Below, piece by piece: positions 7,737 through 15,866 of a stretch of 23,668 nucleotides of DNA. The notes beneath the pieces are model-generated. The model worked only from the letters and a program-made list of their open reading frames with translations. It searched no databases and was not told the origin of the DNA. Position 1 is the stretch's first letter; each line of letters begins with the position of its first letter. Source of the stretch: Lachnospiraceae bacterium (lineage in GTDB: Bacteria > Bacillota > Clostridia > Lachnospirales > Lachnospiraceae); contig CAAFNG010000167.1 in assembly GCA_900764225.1 (NCBI GenBank), positions 1-23,668 of the forward strand. The letters are read 5' to 3'. The translations under genes were made by a program, and so were the position numbers.

Positions 7737-9149
7737 ATGGACAAAAGAGTTTTGCGTGAGCGAATGCGCAGAAAACAGCAGCAGCTGAGACGACGCAGGA
7801 TGATAAAACGGGTAACATGTGTGATTGCGGCGGTTCTGTTGCTGATTTTTGTTGTTCGAGGAGTTATTCTTCCAATCGCCAATCATGTAGGCGGAGGAAG
7901 CAACAATAATGCGGAAACAGTGAACGTAAAGGCGAATACAGCTGGAAGTTCTTCTGACAGCGGTACGGCAGATGGAACTGCATCGGCAGAAGATAGTAGC
8001 ACGGATGCAACTGTTATGCCGGTTAAGGGTACCAGTGCCGGTGACAAGCTTACTGTTATGACACCTGGATGGCATGAAGATTCCAACGGAAAATGGTATC
8101 AGAATCCGGACGGTACATATTATATAAATGGTTTTGCAGATATTGACGGAACTACATACAGCTTTGATGCGAATGGCTACATGCAGACAGGCTGGGTCGA
8201 GAAGGGCGTGAAGGATTACTACTTCAATGATGACGGATCCTATGATCCATCCAAGAAGCGTCCGATGATTGCACTGACATTTGATGACGGTCCGGGAGAG
8301 TATACAGAGACTCTGCTTGACGCAGTTGAGAAATACAACATTCATGTTACCTTCTTTATGCTGGGACAGAATGTTGCGGGACGTGAGTCTACAGTACAGA
8401 GAATGGTCAAACTTGGTTGTGAGATTGGTAACCATACCTGGGATCATCCGTCACAGACTCTTCCGAATATGGATCTTGATTCCGTTGTTCAGGAGTTCCA
8501 GAAGACAGATGATGAGCTGGTGAAGGCCTGTGGACAGGCAGCAACCGTATGCCGTGCACCGTATGGTGCGATCACAGAGGAACAGATGTCAGCAGTAGGC
8601 AAGCCGTTCTTTATGTGGTCTACAGATTCTCTGGACTGGAAGCTTATGGATGTGGATGCGGATTATGATGAGATCATGAATGACCCTAATCTGGGAGACG
8701 GTTCTATTATCCTGATGCATGATATCCATGAACCATCTGTAAAATGTGCTACAGAGAAGCTGATTCCTGCACTGCTTGATCAGGGATATAAGCTTGTGAC
8801 AGTCAGCGAGCTTGCAGAGGCCAAGGATGTTACTTTACAGAGTGCTTCCTATACTGACTTCTGGGACAGCTCCCTTCAGGCCGGACGAGTTGCAGGATAT
8901 GCAGGTAATTCCAGTGATTCCGGTGATTCTTCAGACGAATCTTCCGATGGATCTGATATGAGTGACGGTTCCGATAGCTCCTCAGATGGTTCAGACGAAT
9001 CTTCCGACGGATCTGATATGAGTGATGGCTCCGATGGTTCGGAAGTCAGTGATGGTTCTGACGGCAGCTCAGATGGATCTTCAGACGGAAGCTATGATGA
9101 CGGTTCGTATGACGATGGCTCCTACGATGATGGAAGCGAAGAATACTAA
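7737..9149 (+). CDS. Membrane-anchored NodB-family polysaccharide deacetylase with Ser/Asp-rich tail
   Basis: 470 aa. An Arg/Gln-rich cytoplasmic N-terminus, one membrane segment (25-46) and a Ser/Thr linker lead to a tryptophan/glycine-rich module at about 110-155 (GWHEDSNGKWYQNPDGTYY, FDANGYMQTGW), like one or two cell-wall/choline-binding-type repeats. The CE4 domain has all main motifs: TFDDGP (D183, D184), HTWDHP (H233, H237), RAPYG (273-277) and LMHDIHE (H328). It should be an active metal-dependent deacetylase of N-acetylglucosamine or N-acetylmuramic acid residues in wall glycan. Residues 391-470 form an extracellular tail of Ser, Asp and Gly, ending in repeated SYDDG. GGGGA at 7723-7727 precedes ATG 7737. 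It has its own promoter and terminator. The short N-terminal module is below normal repeat number, so that part of the call is less sure. Confidence 0.92.
   Translation: MDKRVLRERMRRKQQQLRRRRMIKRVTCVIAAVLLLIFVVRGVILPIANHVGGGSNNNAETVNVKANTAGSSSDSGTADGTASAEDSSTDATVMPVKGTSAGDKLTVMTPGWHEDSNGKWYQNPDGTYYINGFADIDGTTYSFDANGYMQTGWVEKGVKDYYFNDDGSYDPSKKRPMIALTFDDGPGEYTETLLDAVEKYNIHVTFFMLGQNVAGRESTVQRMVKLGCEIGNHTWDHPSQTLPNMDLDSVVQEFQKTDDELVKACGQAATVCRAPYGAITEEQMSAVGKPFFMWSTDSLDWKLMDVDADYDEIMNDPNLGDGSIILMHDIHEPSVKCATEKLIPALLDQGYKLVTVSELAEAKDVTLQSASYTDFWDSSLQAGRVAGYAGNSSDSGDSSDESSDGSDMSDGSDSSSDGSDESSDGSDMSDGSDGSEVSDGSDGSSDGSSDGSYDDGSYDDGSYDDGSEEY
8931..9050 (+). repeat. 60-bp tandem repeat in the Ser/Asp tail
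   Basis: Two copies with a 60-base period begin at 8931 and 8991 with TCAGACGAATCTTCCGA and differ by a few, mostly third-position, changes. They encode SDESSDGSDMSDGSD twice. In-frame expansion and contraction is the likely origin. A second, shorter SYDDG repetition follows at about 9092-9136. Confidence 0.85.
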
Positions 9150-9171
9150 CTAAAAGTTAAGAAATAACAAA

Positions 9172-9215
9172 AGAGATCTGAATGACAAAATGTGCGTCAT
9201 TTAGGTCTCTTTTTT
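9172..9215 (+). terminator. Intrinsic terminator after the NodB deacetylase
   Basis: AGAGATCTGAATGAC (9172-9186) pairs with GTCATTTAGGTCTCT (9196-9210) over 15 positions including two G-T wobbles, followed by a T run to 9215. Confidence 0.88.
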
Positions 9216-9271
9216 GACTTTATCTGACAGTGTCGGATAATAGACACATATCAGGCGAAGAGGGTTTTTCC

Positions 9272-9300
9272 TTGACTGAAAATATGGGGATTGGTATAAT
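9272..9300 (+). promoter_or_regulatory. Predicted strong promoter for glgB
   Basis: TTGACT (9272-9277), a 17-base spacer and a perfect TATAAT (9295-9300). The leader to ATG 9371 is about 64 bases. Confidence 0.7.
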
Positions 9301-9370
9301 TATAGAATAAAAACTCCACTTAAAATTGGGGAATGGACGGTGGCAGAACTATAAAGGGAGGTACCTGAGA

Positions 9371-11257
9371 ATGGGAGAGAAATTACAATTTACGGAGCTC
9401 GACCAGTATCTGTTTGGTCAGGGCACGCATTATGATATTTATAGAAAATTCGGAGCACATCCGACCACACAGAACCGAAAAAAAGGTGTTTATTTTGCAG
9501 TGTGGGCACCGAATGCACAGGCGGTTTCTGTGATCGGTGAATTCAACGAATGGAATACGAAGAAGAACCCGATGAAAAAAGTTGGACCTATTGGTGTTTA
9601 CGAGACATTCGTACCGGGAGCGAAGATCGGACAGCTGTATAAATTTTACATTACAGGAGCTCACGGAGAAGAGCTTTACAAGGCAGATCCATACGCCAAT
9701 GAAGCGGAGATGCGTCCCGGAACAGCATCCCGTATTACGGATATCACGAACTATAAGTGGAAGGATGCAACATGGATGAAGAACCGTGTGGAGTTTGATC
9801 CTGACACAAGTGCCATGTCTATCTATGAAGTACATCCGGGTTCCTGGATGAAGCATCCGCAGACTGCTGAGGATGAGGATGGTTTTTATTCCTACAGAGA
9901 GCTGGCGCCGAAGCTTGCCCAGTATGTGAAGAAGATGGGATATACACATGTTGAGCTTATGGGCATTGCAGAGCATCCGTTTGACGGCTCCTGGGGTTAT
10001 CAGGTAACTGGCTATTATGCACCGACATCCCGTTATGGAACACCGCAGGATTTTAAATATCTGGTAGATTATCTTCACCGTCAGAAGATCGGTGTTATCC
10101 TCGACTGGGTACCGGCACATTTCCCTAAGGATGCACACGGACTTGCCAATTTTGACGGAACAGCTGTATACGAGCATGCAGATCCGAGACAGGGAGAACA
10201 TCCGGACTGGGGAACCAAGATCTATAATTACGGCCGCCCGGAGGTCAAGAACTTCCTGATCGCCAATGCTCTTTACTGGGTGGAGGAATGCCACGTTGAT
10301 GGTCTTCGTGTAGATGCAGTTGCCTCCATGCTCTATCTTGACTATGGTAAGAAGGATGGAGAGTGGGTTGCCAATAAATTCGGCGGCAACAAGAATCTGG
10401 AAGCGATCGAATTCTTTAAGCATCTGAATACAGTAGTTCTCGGAAGAAACCACGGAAGTGTGATGATCGCAGAGGAATCTACTGCATGGCCGATGGTAAC
10501 CGGTAAGGCAGAGGATGACGGACTTGGATTTTCCCTGAAATGGAACATGGGCTGGATGAATGATTTCCTGGAATACATGAAGCTGGACCCGTACTTCCGT
10601 AAATTTAACCACAACAAGATGACTTTTTCTATGACATATGCATACAGTGAGAAATATGTTCTGGTTCTCTCTCATGATGAGGTCGTACATCTGAAATGCT
10701 CCATGCTGGAGAAGATGCCGGGAGAGCTGGATGACAAGTTCAAGAACCTGAAAGCAGGATATACATTCATGTTCGGACATCCAGGCAAGAAGCTTCTGTT
10801 TATGGGACAGGATTTCGGCCAGCTCCGCGAGCGGAGTGAGGCGAGAGAGCTTGACTGGTATCTGCTTGGAGAGGAGAACCATCAGAAGCTGCAGCAGTAT
10901 GTCAGTGATCTTCTTCACATTTATAAGAAATATCCGGCACTTTATGCGGCTGATAATGACCCGTCCGCGTTCGAGTGGATCAATGCCAATGATGGTGACA
11001 GAAGCATTTTCAGTTTTGTGCGTAAATCTCCTACAGGTCGTAATAACATTCTGGTCGTATGCAACTTTACACCGGTGGCACGCCCGGATTACCGCGTAGG
11101 TGTGCCGAAGAAGAAACAGTATAAGCTGATCATGAATGAGCAGGGACTTGTGGAGAAGGGCAGGTCATATAAGGCTGAGAAGCAGAACTGTGATAACCGT
11201 GAGTTTTCCTTTGCATATCCACTGGAGCCATATGGAGTTGGTGTATTTACGTATTGA
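9371..11257 (+). CDS. glgB: 1,4-alpha-glucan branching enzyme
   Basis: 628 aa. Transfers alpha-1,4-glucan segments to alpha-1,6 linkage during glycogen synthesis in the cytoplasm. An N-terminal CBM48 region (VYFAVWAPNAQAVSVIGEFN) precedes a GH13 barrel. Conserved regions are DWVPAHFPKD, GLRVDAVASM (nucleophile D315), IAEEST (acid E368) and LSHDEVVH (D436). GWMNDFLEYMKLDP and PGKKLLFMGQDFGQ are typical of GlgB. It lacks the long extra N-terminal module of some GlgB proteins. ATG 9371 is chosen because GGGAGGT at 9356-9362 is eight bases upstream; an in-frame ATG at 9326 has no site. No other glycogen gene (glgC, glgA, glgP) is adjacent, so this is a stand-alone unit, and no terminator is obvious before the next promoter at 11269. 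Confidence 0.97.
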   Translation: MGEKLQFTELDQYLFGQGTHYDIYRKFGAHPTTQNRKKGVYFAVWAPNAQAVSVIGEFNEWNTKKNPMKKVGPIGVYETFVPGAKIGQLYKFYITGAHGEELYKADPYANEAEMRPGTASRITDITNYKWKDATWMKNRVEFDPDTSAMSIYEVHPGSWMKHPQTAEDEDGFYSYRELAPKLAQYVKKMGYTHVELMGIAEHPFDGSWGYQVTGYYAPTSRYGTPQDFKYLVDYLHRQKIGVILDWVPAHFPKDAHGLANFDGTAVYEHADPRQGEHPDWGTKIYNYGRPEVKNFLIANALYWVEECHVDGLRVDAVASMLYLDYGKKDGEWVANKFGGNKNLEAIEFFKHLNTVVLGRNHGSVMIAEESTAWPMVTGKAEDDGLGFSLKWNMGWMNDFLEYMKLDPYFRKFNHNKMTFSMTYAYSEKYVLVLSHDEVVHLKCSMLEKMPGELDDKFKNLKAGYTFMFGHPGKKLLFMGQDFGQLRERSEARELDWYLLGEENHQKLQQYVSDLLHIYKKYPALYAADNDPSAFEWINANDGDRSIFSFVRKSPTGRNNILVVCNFTPVARPDYRVGVPKKKQYKLIMNEQGLVEKGRSYKAEKQNCDNREFSFAYPLEPYGVGVFTY

Positions 11258-11268
11258 TAATTTACCGG

Positions 11269-11297
11269 TTGACAAATAAGTTTTTGGACAGTATAGT
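11269..11297 (+). promoter_or_regulatory. Predicted strong promoter for the riboswitch-ATPase unit
   Basis: A perfect TTGACA (11269-11274), a 17-base spacer and TATAGT (11292-11297). The expected transcript start near 11304 falls at the beginning of the aptamer, which fits riboswitch architecture. Confidence 0.75.
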
Positions 11298-11303
11298 GAA
11301 ATC

Positions 11304-11399
11304 ATATAAAGGGGAGTAGCTGGCACGTCAGTGTTCATGATGTCGTCAATCTCGACAGGCTTACCTGTCCGTATCGTGATGAAACAGCGAGACTTTTAT
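11304..11399 (+). promoter_or_regulatory. yybP-ykoY (Mn2+-sensing) riboswitch aptamer
   Basis: The transcript begins with AUAAAGGGGAGUAGC (11306-11320), the signature 5' strand and L1 loop of yybP-ykoY RNAs. It continues with GUCGUCAAU (11342-11350), a GACAGG/CCUGUC hairpin (11354-11369) and the closing AGCGAGACUUUUAU (11386-11399). P1 can form between AUAAAGG (11306-11312) and CUUUUAU (11393-11399), with one G-U pair. This class binds Mn2+ and usually switches on Mn export genes. The 3' strand of P1 lies inside the left arm of the following terminator, so the two folds exclude each other. Identification is from conserved positions by eye; a covariance-model search would settle it. Confidence 0.88.
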
Positions 11400-11438
11400 T
11401 GCATGTTTTTTATGTGCAATAAAAGTCTCTTTTTTTTT
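11389..11438 (+). terminator. Riboswitch expression platform: intrinsic terminator
   Basis: GAGACTTTTATTGCA (11389-11403) pairs perfectly with TGCAATAAAAGTCTC (11415-11429), a 15-bp stem followed by nine T (11430-11438). The left arm includes the P1 3' strand of the aptamer. It lies between promoter and start codon, so it is regulatory. Bound ligand should stabilise P1, block the terminator and allow ATPase transcription. Confidence 0.9.
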
Positions 11439-11492
11439 ATCTCGATTCTGCCCATACTATCAATAAAGCAGAATAAGAAAGGAACGGTGCCC

Positions 11493-14093
11493 ATGAAAGC
11501 GTATTACAATGAGTCATCAGATGAAGTACAGAGAAGTTTAAACGGAAACATGGATTTTCTGACAGATGAAGAAGTGAAGAAGCGGCATGAGAAATTCGGT
11601 CCCAACCAGCTTACCGGGGAGAAGAAAAAAAGTACCATTCAGATTTTTCTGGAACAGTACAAGGATGTTCTGGTTTTGATTCTCATTATTTCAGCGGTGG
11701 TCTCACTGTTTCTTGGGGAAACAGAAAGTGCAGTAGTGATCCTGATCGTTATCACTATGAATGCAGTTCTGGGAACTGTACAGACTGTTAAGGCGGAAAA
11801 ATCTCTGGACAGTCTGAAACAGCTGGCAGCACCGGAAGCGAAAGTTGTACGAAACGGTGTTGTGGTGCAGATTCCGGGACGCGAGATTACAGTAGGAGAC
11901 ATTGTCCATCTGGAAGCAGGAGATTATATTCCGGCAGATGGCCGTATTCTGGAAAGCGCAAGTCTGAAGGTGGATGAAAGCGCTCTTACAGGAGAAAGCC
12001 TGGGCGTGGATAAGACAAGTGAAGCACTGGAAGGGAAACTGCCTCTGGGTGATCGGAGAAATATGGTGTTTTCCGGAAGTTATGTCACATATGGCCGTGG
12101 CTGTTTTATTGTGACTGATATCGGAATGAACACAGAAGTGGGAAAGATCGCAGATCTTTTAAAAAATGCTTCTGAGAAAAAAACGCCTCTTCAGGTCAAT
12201 CTGGATAATTTTGGCAAAAAGTTATCTGTGATGATTCTTGTACTATGTGCAGTACTTTTTGTAATGCAGGTATTAAAAGGCGGAAATGTAGCGGATGCGT
12301 TCCTGTTTGCTGTGGCGCTGGCGGTAGCTGCGATCCCGGAAGCATTAAGCTCAATCGTTACCATTGTGCTGGCTTTTGGAACCAGAAGGATGGCCGGTGA
12401 AGGTGCGATCATCCGGAAGCTGCAGTCAGTGGAAAGTCTGGGAAGTGTATCGGTGATCTGTTCCGACAAAACGGGAACTCTTACGCAGAACAAGATGACC
12501 ATCGAACACTATTATACAGATGGCCAGGATATTCTGGCAGAGCAGGTGGATCCGAAGAATCCACTGCATAAACAGATGTTGCGGCTCAGCATTTTGTGTA
12601 ACGATTCCACCAATATCCAGGGGCAGGAGATCGGTGATCCCACGGAAACGGCAATGATCAATCTTGGCGATGATGTAGGGGTTCCTGCACAGAGAATCCG
12701 CAACGCGTATCCAAGGATCAGCGAAGTTCCCTTTGACAGTGACCGGAAGCTGATGTCAACCTTTCATAAGCTGCGGGATGGTTACACGATGATCACCAAA
12801 GGCGCAGTAGATGTGATGCTGGAGCGTGTGGATTACATCTGGAAAGGTGGAAAAATACTTCCCATCACAGCAGAAGATGTGGAAAACATTATTCGGGTTA
12901 ATGAACAGTATTCCAGGGAAGGACTCCGCGTTCTCGGAATCGGCTATCGGATATTCCCTCAGGAAAAAAATATCTCCGCGGAGGATGAAAAGGAGCTTGT
13001 TTTCCAGGGACTCATAGCAATGATGGATCCTCCCCGTGAGGAGAGTGCAGAGGCGGTTGCTGACTGTAAACGTGCGGGGATCCGGCCGGTGATGATCACA
13101 GGAGATCATAAGGTCACAGCAGCAGCTATCGCAAAAAGGATCGGGATCCTGGATGATATGTCCCAGGCCTGTGAGGGACGGGAAATAGACGGACTTAACG
13201 ACGAAGAACTGAAAGATTTTGTGGAAAACATCCGGGTCTATGCACGTGTGACGCCGGAACATAAGATCAGAATCGTACGGGCATGGCAGGAAAAGGGAAA
13301 TATCGTGGCAATGACCGGTGACGGTGTCAACGATGCACCGGCACTGAAACAGGCGGATGTAGGCGTTGCAATGGGAATCACAGGAACGGAGGTTGCAAAG
13401 GATGCCGCTTCCATGATTCTGACAGATGATAATTTTGCTACGATCATCAAGGCAGTGGAGAGTGGCCGGAATATTTATGAAAATATCAAAAAAGCGATAC
13501 AGTTTCTTCTTTCGGGAAATTTTGCGGCAATTCTGGTGGTGATCGCTGCTTCCCTGGCCGGGCTTCCGGTTCCCTTCGCACCGGTGCATCTTTTGTTTAT
13601 CAATCTTCTTACAGACAGCCTACCTGCGATTGCACTGGGGCTGGAACCTTACCGGCATGATGTGATGGATGAGAAGCCGCGACCGGCGAATGAGCCTATC
13701 CTTACAAAAAAATTTCTGATGCGGATTGCTGTGGAAGGTGCTGTGATCGGTGCAGCGGTGTTTGCCGCGTTTCTTGTGGGCTATAGTGATGGAAATGCAA
13801 TGCTGGCGAGTACTATGGCTTTTGCAGTGCTGTGTCTGTCCAGGCTTATACATGGGTATAGCTGCAAAGCAGATAAACGTGTACTGTTTACGAAAAAGTT
13901 TTTCGACAATCGTTACATGCAGGGAGCTTTTCTTGGGGGCTTTGTTCTGCTGACAGCAGTTATCACGATTCCGGCTTTGCATGGATTTTTTGCAGTGCAG
14001 ATACTGGGAGCAGGGGAGCTGGCGATCGTCTATGGAATGTCGGTGGTGAGTATGCTGGTGATCCAGGGAATGAAGAGTCTGATAAAGATATGA
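11493..14093 (+). CDS. P2-type cation-transporting ATPase, predicted Mn2+ (or Ca2+) exporter
   Basis: 866 aa, in the plasma membrane. It has the N-terminal cation-ATPase domain, the actuator loop with DESALTGES, the phosphorylation site CSDKTGTLT (D325), the nucleotide domain (ITKGAVDVML, MITGDHK) and the hinge MTGDGVNDAP (D610), plus membrane segments in the usual 2+2+6 layout. M4 reads IPEALSSIVT where Ca2+ pumps have PEGLPAVVT; the ion-binding Glu is kept. M6 keeps NLLTDSLPA. M5 reads LLSGNFAAI and lacks the Glu of SERCA site I, so one transported ion per cycle is likely. ATG 11493 follows AAAGGA (11478-11483); the open frame extends upstream through the riboswitch but is not coding there. 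The Mn2+ riboswitch leader is the main reason to favour Mn2+ export. A strong terminator follows. Confidence 0.93.
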   Translation: MKAYYNESSDEVQRSLNGNMDFLTDEEVKKRHEKFGPNQLTGEKKKSTIQIFLEQYKDVLVLILIISAVVSLFLGETESAVVILIVITMNAVLGTVQTVKAEKSLDSLKQLAAPEAKVVRNGVVVQIPGREITVGDIVHLEAGDYIPADGRILESASLKVDESALTGESLGVDKTSEALEGKLPLGDRRNMVFSGSYVTYGRGCFIVTDIGMNTEVGKIADLLKNASEKKTPLQVNLDNFGKKLSVMILVLCAVLFVMQVLKGGNVADAFLFAVALAVAAIPEALSSIVTIVLAFGTRRMAGEGAIIRKLQSVESLGSVSVICSDKTGTLTQNKMTIEHYYTDGQDILAEQVDPKNPLHKQMLRLSILCNDSTNIQGQEIGDPTETAMINLGDDVGVPAQRIRNAYPRISEVPFDSDRKLMSTFHKLRDGYTMITKGAVDVMLERVDYIWKGGKILPITAEDVENIIRVNEQYSREGLRVLGIGYRIFPQEKNISAEDEKELVFQGLIAMMDPPREESAEAVADCKRAGIRPVMITGDHKVTAAAIAKRIGILDDMSQACEGREIDGLNDEELKDFVENIRVYARVTPEHKIRIVRAWQEKGNIVAMTGDGVNDAPALKQADVGVAMGITGTEVAKDAASMILTDDNFATIIKAVESGRNIYENIKKAIQFLLSGNFAAILVVIAASLAGLPVPFAPVHLLFINLLTDSLPAIALGLEPYRHDVMDEKPRPANEPILTKKFLMRIAVEGAVIGAAVFAAFLVGYSDGNAMLASTMAFAVLCLSRLIHGYSCKADKRVLFTKKFFDNRYMQGAFLGGFVLLTAVITIPALHGFFAVQILGAGELAIVYGMSVVSMLVIQGMKSLIKI

Positions 14094-14096
14094 AGA

Positions 14097-14142
14097 TAAC
14101 AAAATACCGGGAACGGAGAAAAACGTTCCCGGTATTTTGTTA
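14097..14142. terminator. Bidirectional terminator between ATPase and CapA genes
   Basis: A perfect 19-bp stem (14097-14115 with 14124-14142) around an eight-base loop, with an A-rich left flank and T-rich right flank, placed between convergent genes. Confidence 0.92.
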
Positions 14143-14165
14143 ATAGAATCAGGTAAGCTGATACA

Positions 14166-15824
14166 TTATTCTTCACTGTCATCGTAGGAAGCGTCATAAG
14201 AGCTGTCGTCATACGAACTGTCATCATAGGAGTCATCGTAAGAGCTGTCATCATACGAACTGTCATCATAAGAACTGTCGTCAGAGCTATCATACGAGGA
14301 ATCATCACTGTTTCCTGAACCATTGTCAGCAGCATTGAAATCTTCGGAATTGACATCAATACCTTTATCTGCATAATACTGTTCCGCTGTAATGGAATTG
14401 GTATCCTCCACAACATTTCCGGAAGCATCGACCATGTTCAGATCTGTGTTGATGGTTACGTCCAGAAGATCAGTACCAGTAGAAGGTGTTACATTCATGG
14501 ACATGATCTCATTGAATTTCTTCTTCAGATTGTCCAGGGTGAATACATTGCCTATGTATTTCTGAACGCCATGCTGGGAAGCAAGCTCTTCTGTGTAATC
14601 AGAGAGCATATACGGCCCGAATTCGCCGGCTTCGCTGTTATAGTGCATAACCAGGGGCTCTACGGTCGGGGTAAGGATCTGAATCGAGGTTTTGCCGTTC
14701 TGGACGGTTTTCTGGATGGTGAATTTCGCCATTCCGCCGAGAAGTTCTTCCAGTTTCTGCTGAGTGGATACGAAGTTTCCGAGGGAATAGAAGACAACAG
14801 TTTCATTTCCCTTATCATCAGTGAGACGACCGTATGGCTGGAGCACATGAGGATGTCCGCCGATGATAACATTTACACCTTGTTCCATGAGGTAGGCTGC
14901 CCACTGCTTTTCATATTCGTTCGGCATGGTCTCATCCTCAGTTCCCCAGTGAGCTACAAAGATGATGCAGTCAGCCTGTTTTTTGGCTTTCTGGATCATG
15001 GTAGTGATCTTTTCTTTCCGGATCATGTCGATCATGTAATCTTTTCCTTCGATGCCGCCCACATTTGTGCCGTAGGTGTAATCGAGGAATGCGATCTTGA
15101 TGCCGTTTACCTCACGGATTTTAACGGTGTCGGAGTCTTCCTGTGAATCGTGGATACCAAGAAGTGTGACATCCGGATATTTGGTTTTCCAGAAGTTCAG
15201 TGTGTCATTGAGGAAGCCCTCTCCGAAGTCATCGATATGGTTGTTGGCAGATTCCACAACATTGAAGCCTGCTTTTATGATGGCATCGCCGACCTCTGTC
15301 GGTGTTGCAAAGGATGGATAGGAGCTTACGCTGTCATGATCTGTGGTAAAAACAGTCTCCTGGTCGATCATTTTTACATCAGCGTCCTTGATCGCATCCA
15401 GGATATGTGTGTAGATCTTGTCGTAATTCCAGTTTCCGTCCTCAGATGCACCTGCATCGATCAGGCTCTGGTGGTAGAGGTTGTCTCCGACTGCTATCAC
15501 AGATGCGGTCGTAGTTTCCGTTGCCGCAGCTTCTGTTTTCTGCTGTTCTTTCATTGCGGCTGTTTTTTTCTGGGCATCAATGGCCGGCTTACGGATAAGA
15601 CGATAATCCAGCTGGTTAAAAAAGAGAACCAGAAATGCCAGAACAACGATGGATGCAATGAGACTTGTGCGGGCATTGCTGCGCTCGCGGAAATTCAGGG
15701 GAATGTTGTCCCTGGAATTCCGTTTAACCGCCTTTCTGCTCTCCCGAAGTTCCCGAAAGTTCTGGAGACTTTCAGGAAGATTTTCCTTTTTGAAAGGATT
15801 GTTAAAGTTAGGTGGAAATTTCAT
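14166..15824 (-). CDS. CapA-family (PGA_cap) membrane-anchored surface protein with Ser/Asp/Tyr tail
   Basis: 552 aa. A basic, Arg-rich cytoplasmic N-terminus, one membrane segment (about 54-70) and a Lys/Glu/Thr linker lead to a CapA-type metallophosphatase-fold domain at about 107-395. Visible motifs are VIAVGDNLYH (D114), MIDQETVF (E156), ESANNHIDDFG (N195, H196), FVAHWGTE (H292), IIGGHPHVLQP (H324, H326) and FYSLGNF (N350). CapA proteins take part in poly-gamma-glutamate capsule export; many solitary homologs have unproven roles, and no capB or capC is nearby. Residues 503-552 form an acidic tail of repeated SSYDD units. The start at 15824 has only a modest AAGG site about 11 bases upstream. 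It is single-gene, convergent with the ATPase and divergent from the thioesterase. Function beyond a surface glycan or polymer role is not claimed. Confidence 0.92.
   Translation of the reverse strand: MKFPPNFNNPFKKENLPESLQNFRELRESRKAVKRNSRDNIPLNFRERSNARTSLIASIVVLAFLVLFFNQLDYRLIRKPAIDAQKKTAAMKEQQKTEAAATETTTASVIAVGDNLYHQSLIDAGASEDGNWNYDKIYTHILDAIKDADVKMIDQETVFTTDHDSVSSYPSFATPTEVGDAIIKAGFNVVESANNHIDDFGEGFLNDTLNFWKTKYPDVTLLGIHDSQEDSDTVKIREVNGIKIAFLDYTYGTNVGGIEGKDYMIDMIRKEKITTMIQKAKKQADCIIFVAHWGTEDETMPNEYEKQWAAYLMEQGVNVIIGGHPHVLQPYGRLTDDKGNETVVFYSLGNFVSTQQKLEELLGGMAKFTIQKTVQNGKTSIQILTPTVEPLVMHYNSEAGEFGPYMLSDYTEELASQHGVQKYIGNVFTLDNLKKKFNEIMSMNVTPSTGTDLLDVTINTDLNMVDASGNVVEDTNSITAEQYYADKGIDVNSEDFNAADNGSGNSDDSSYDSSDDSSYDDSSYDDSSYDDSYDDSSYDDSSYDASYDDSEE
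14169..14318 (-). repeat. SSYDD-encoding short repeats in the CapA tail
   Basis: The last 50 codons repeat a roughly 15-base unit encoding SSYDD (variants SSDD, SYDD, SYDA). Codon choice varies between units, which suggests the repeat is kept at protein level rather than freshly expanded. Confidence 0.85.
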
Positions 15825-15866
15825 TTATGATTTACCTTGACTTTCTTTGAATTATTGTGTGGTTGT

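Noticed and set aside
8904..9146. LPXTG-type SD-repeat adhesin (MSCRAMM) tail
   Set aside because: There is no LPXTG motif, hydrophobic segment or basic tail after the Ser/Asp region; the protein is anchored at its N-terminus.
9383..10918. 511-codon minus-strand open frame
   Set aside because: It is antisense to glgB, Cys/His/Ile-rich without domain pattern, and has no ribosome site. It is a shadow of the codon bias of glgB.
11331..11492. N-terminal 54-residue extension of the ATPase from an upstream ATG
   Set aside because: The extension is translated riboswitch and terminator sequence. The ribosome site and family alignment support ATG 11493.
14169..14318. CRISPR-like or tandem-repeat array
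   Set aside because: The repeats are about 15 bases, in frame, with no spacers, and encode SSYDD units at the end of a gene.
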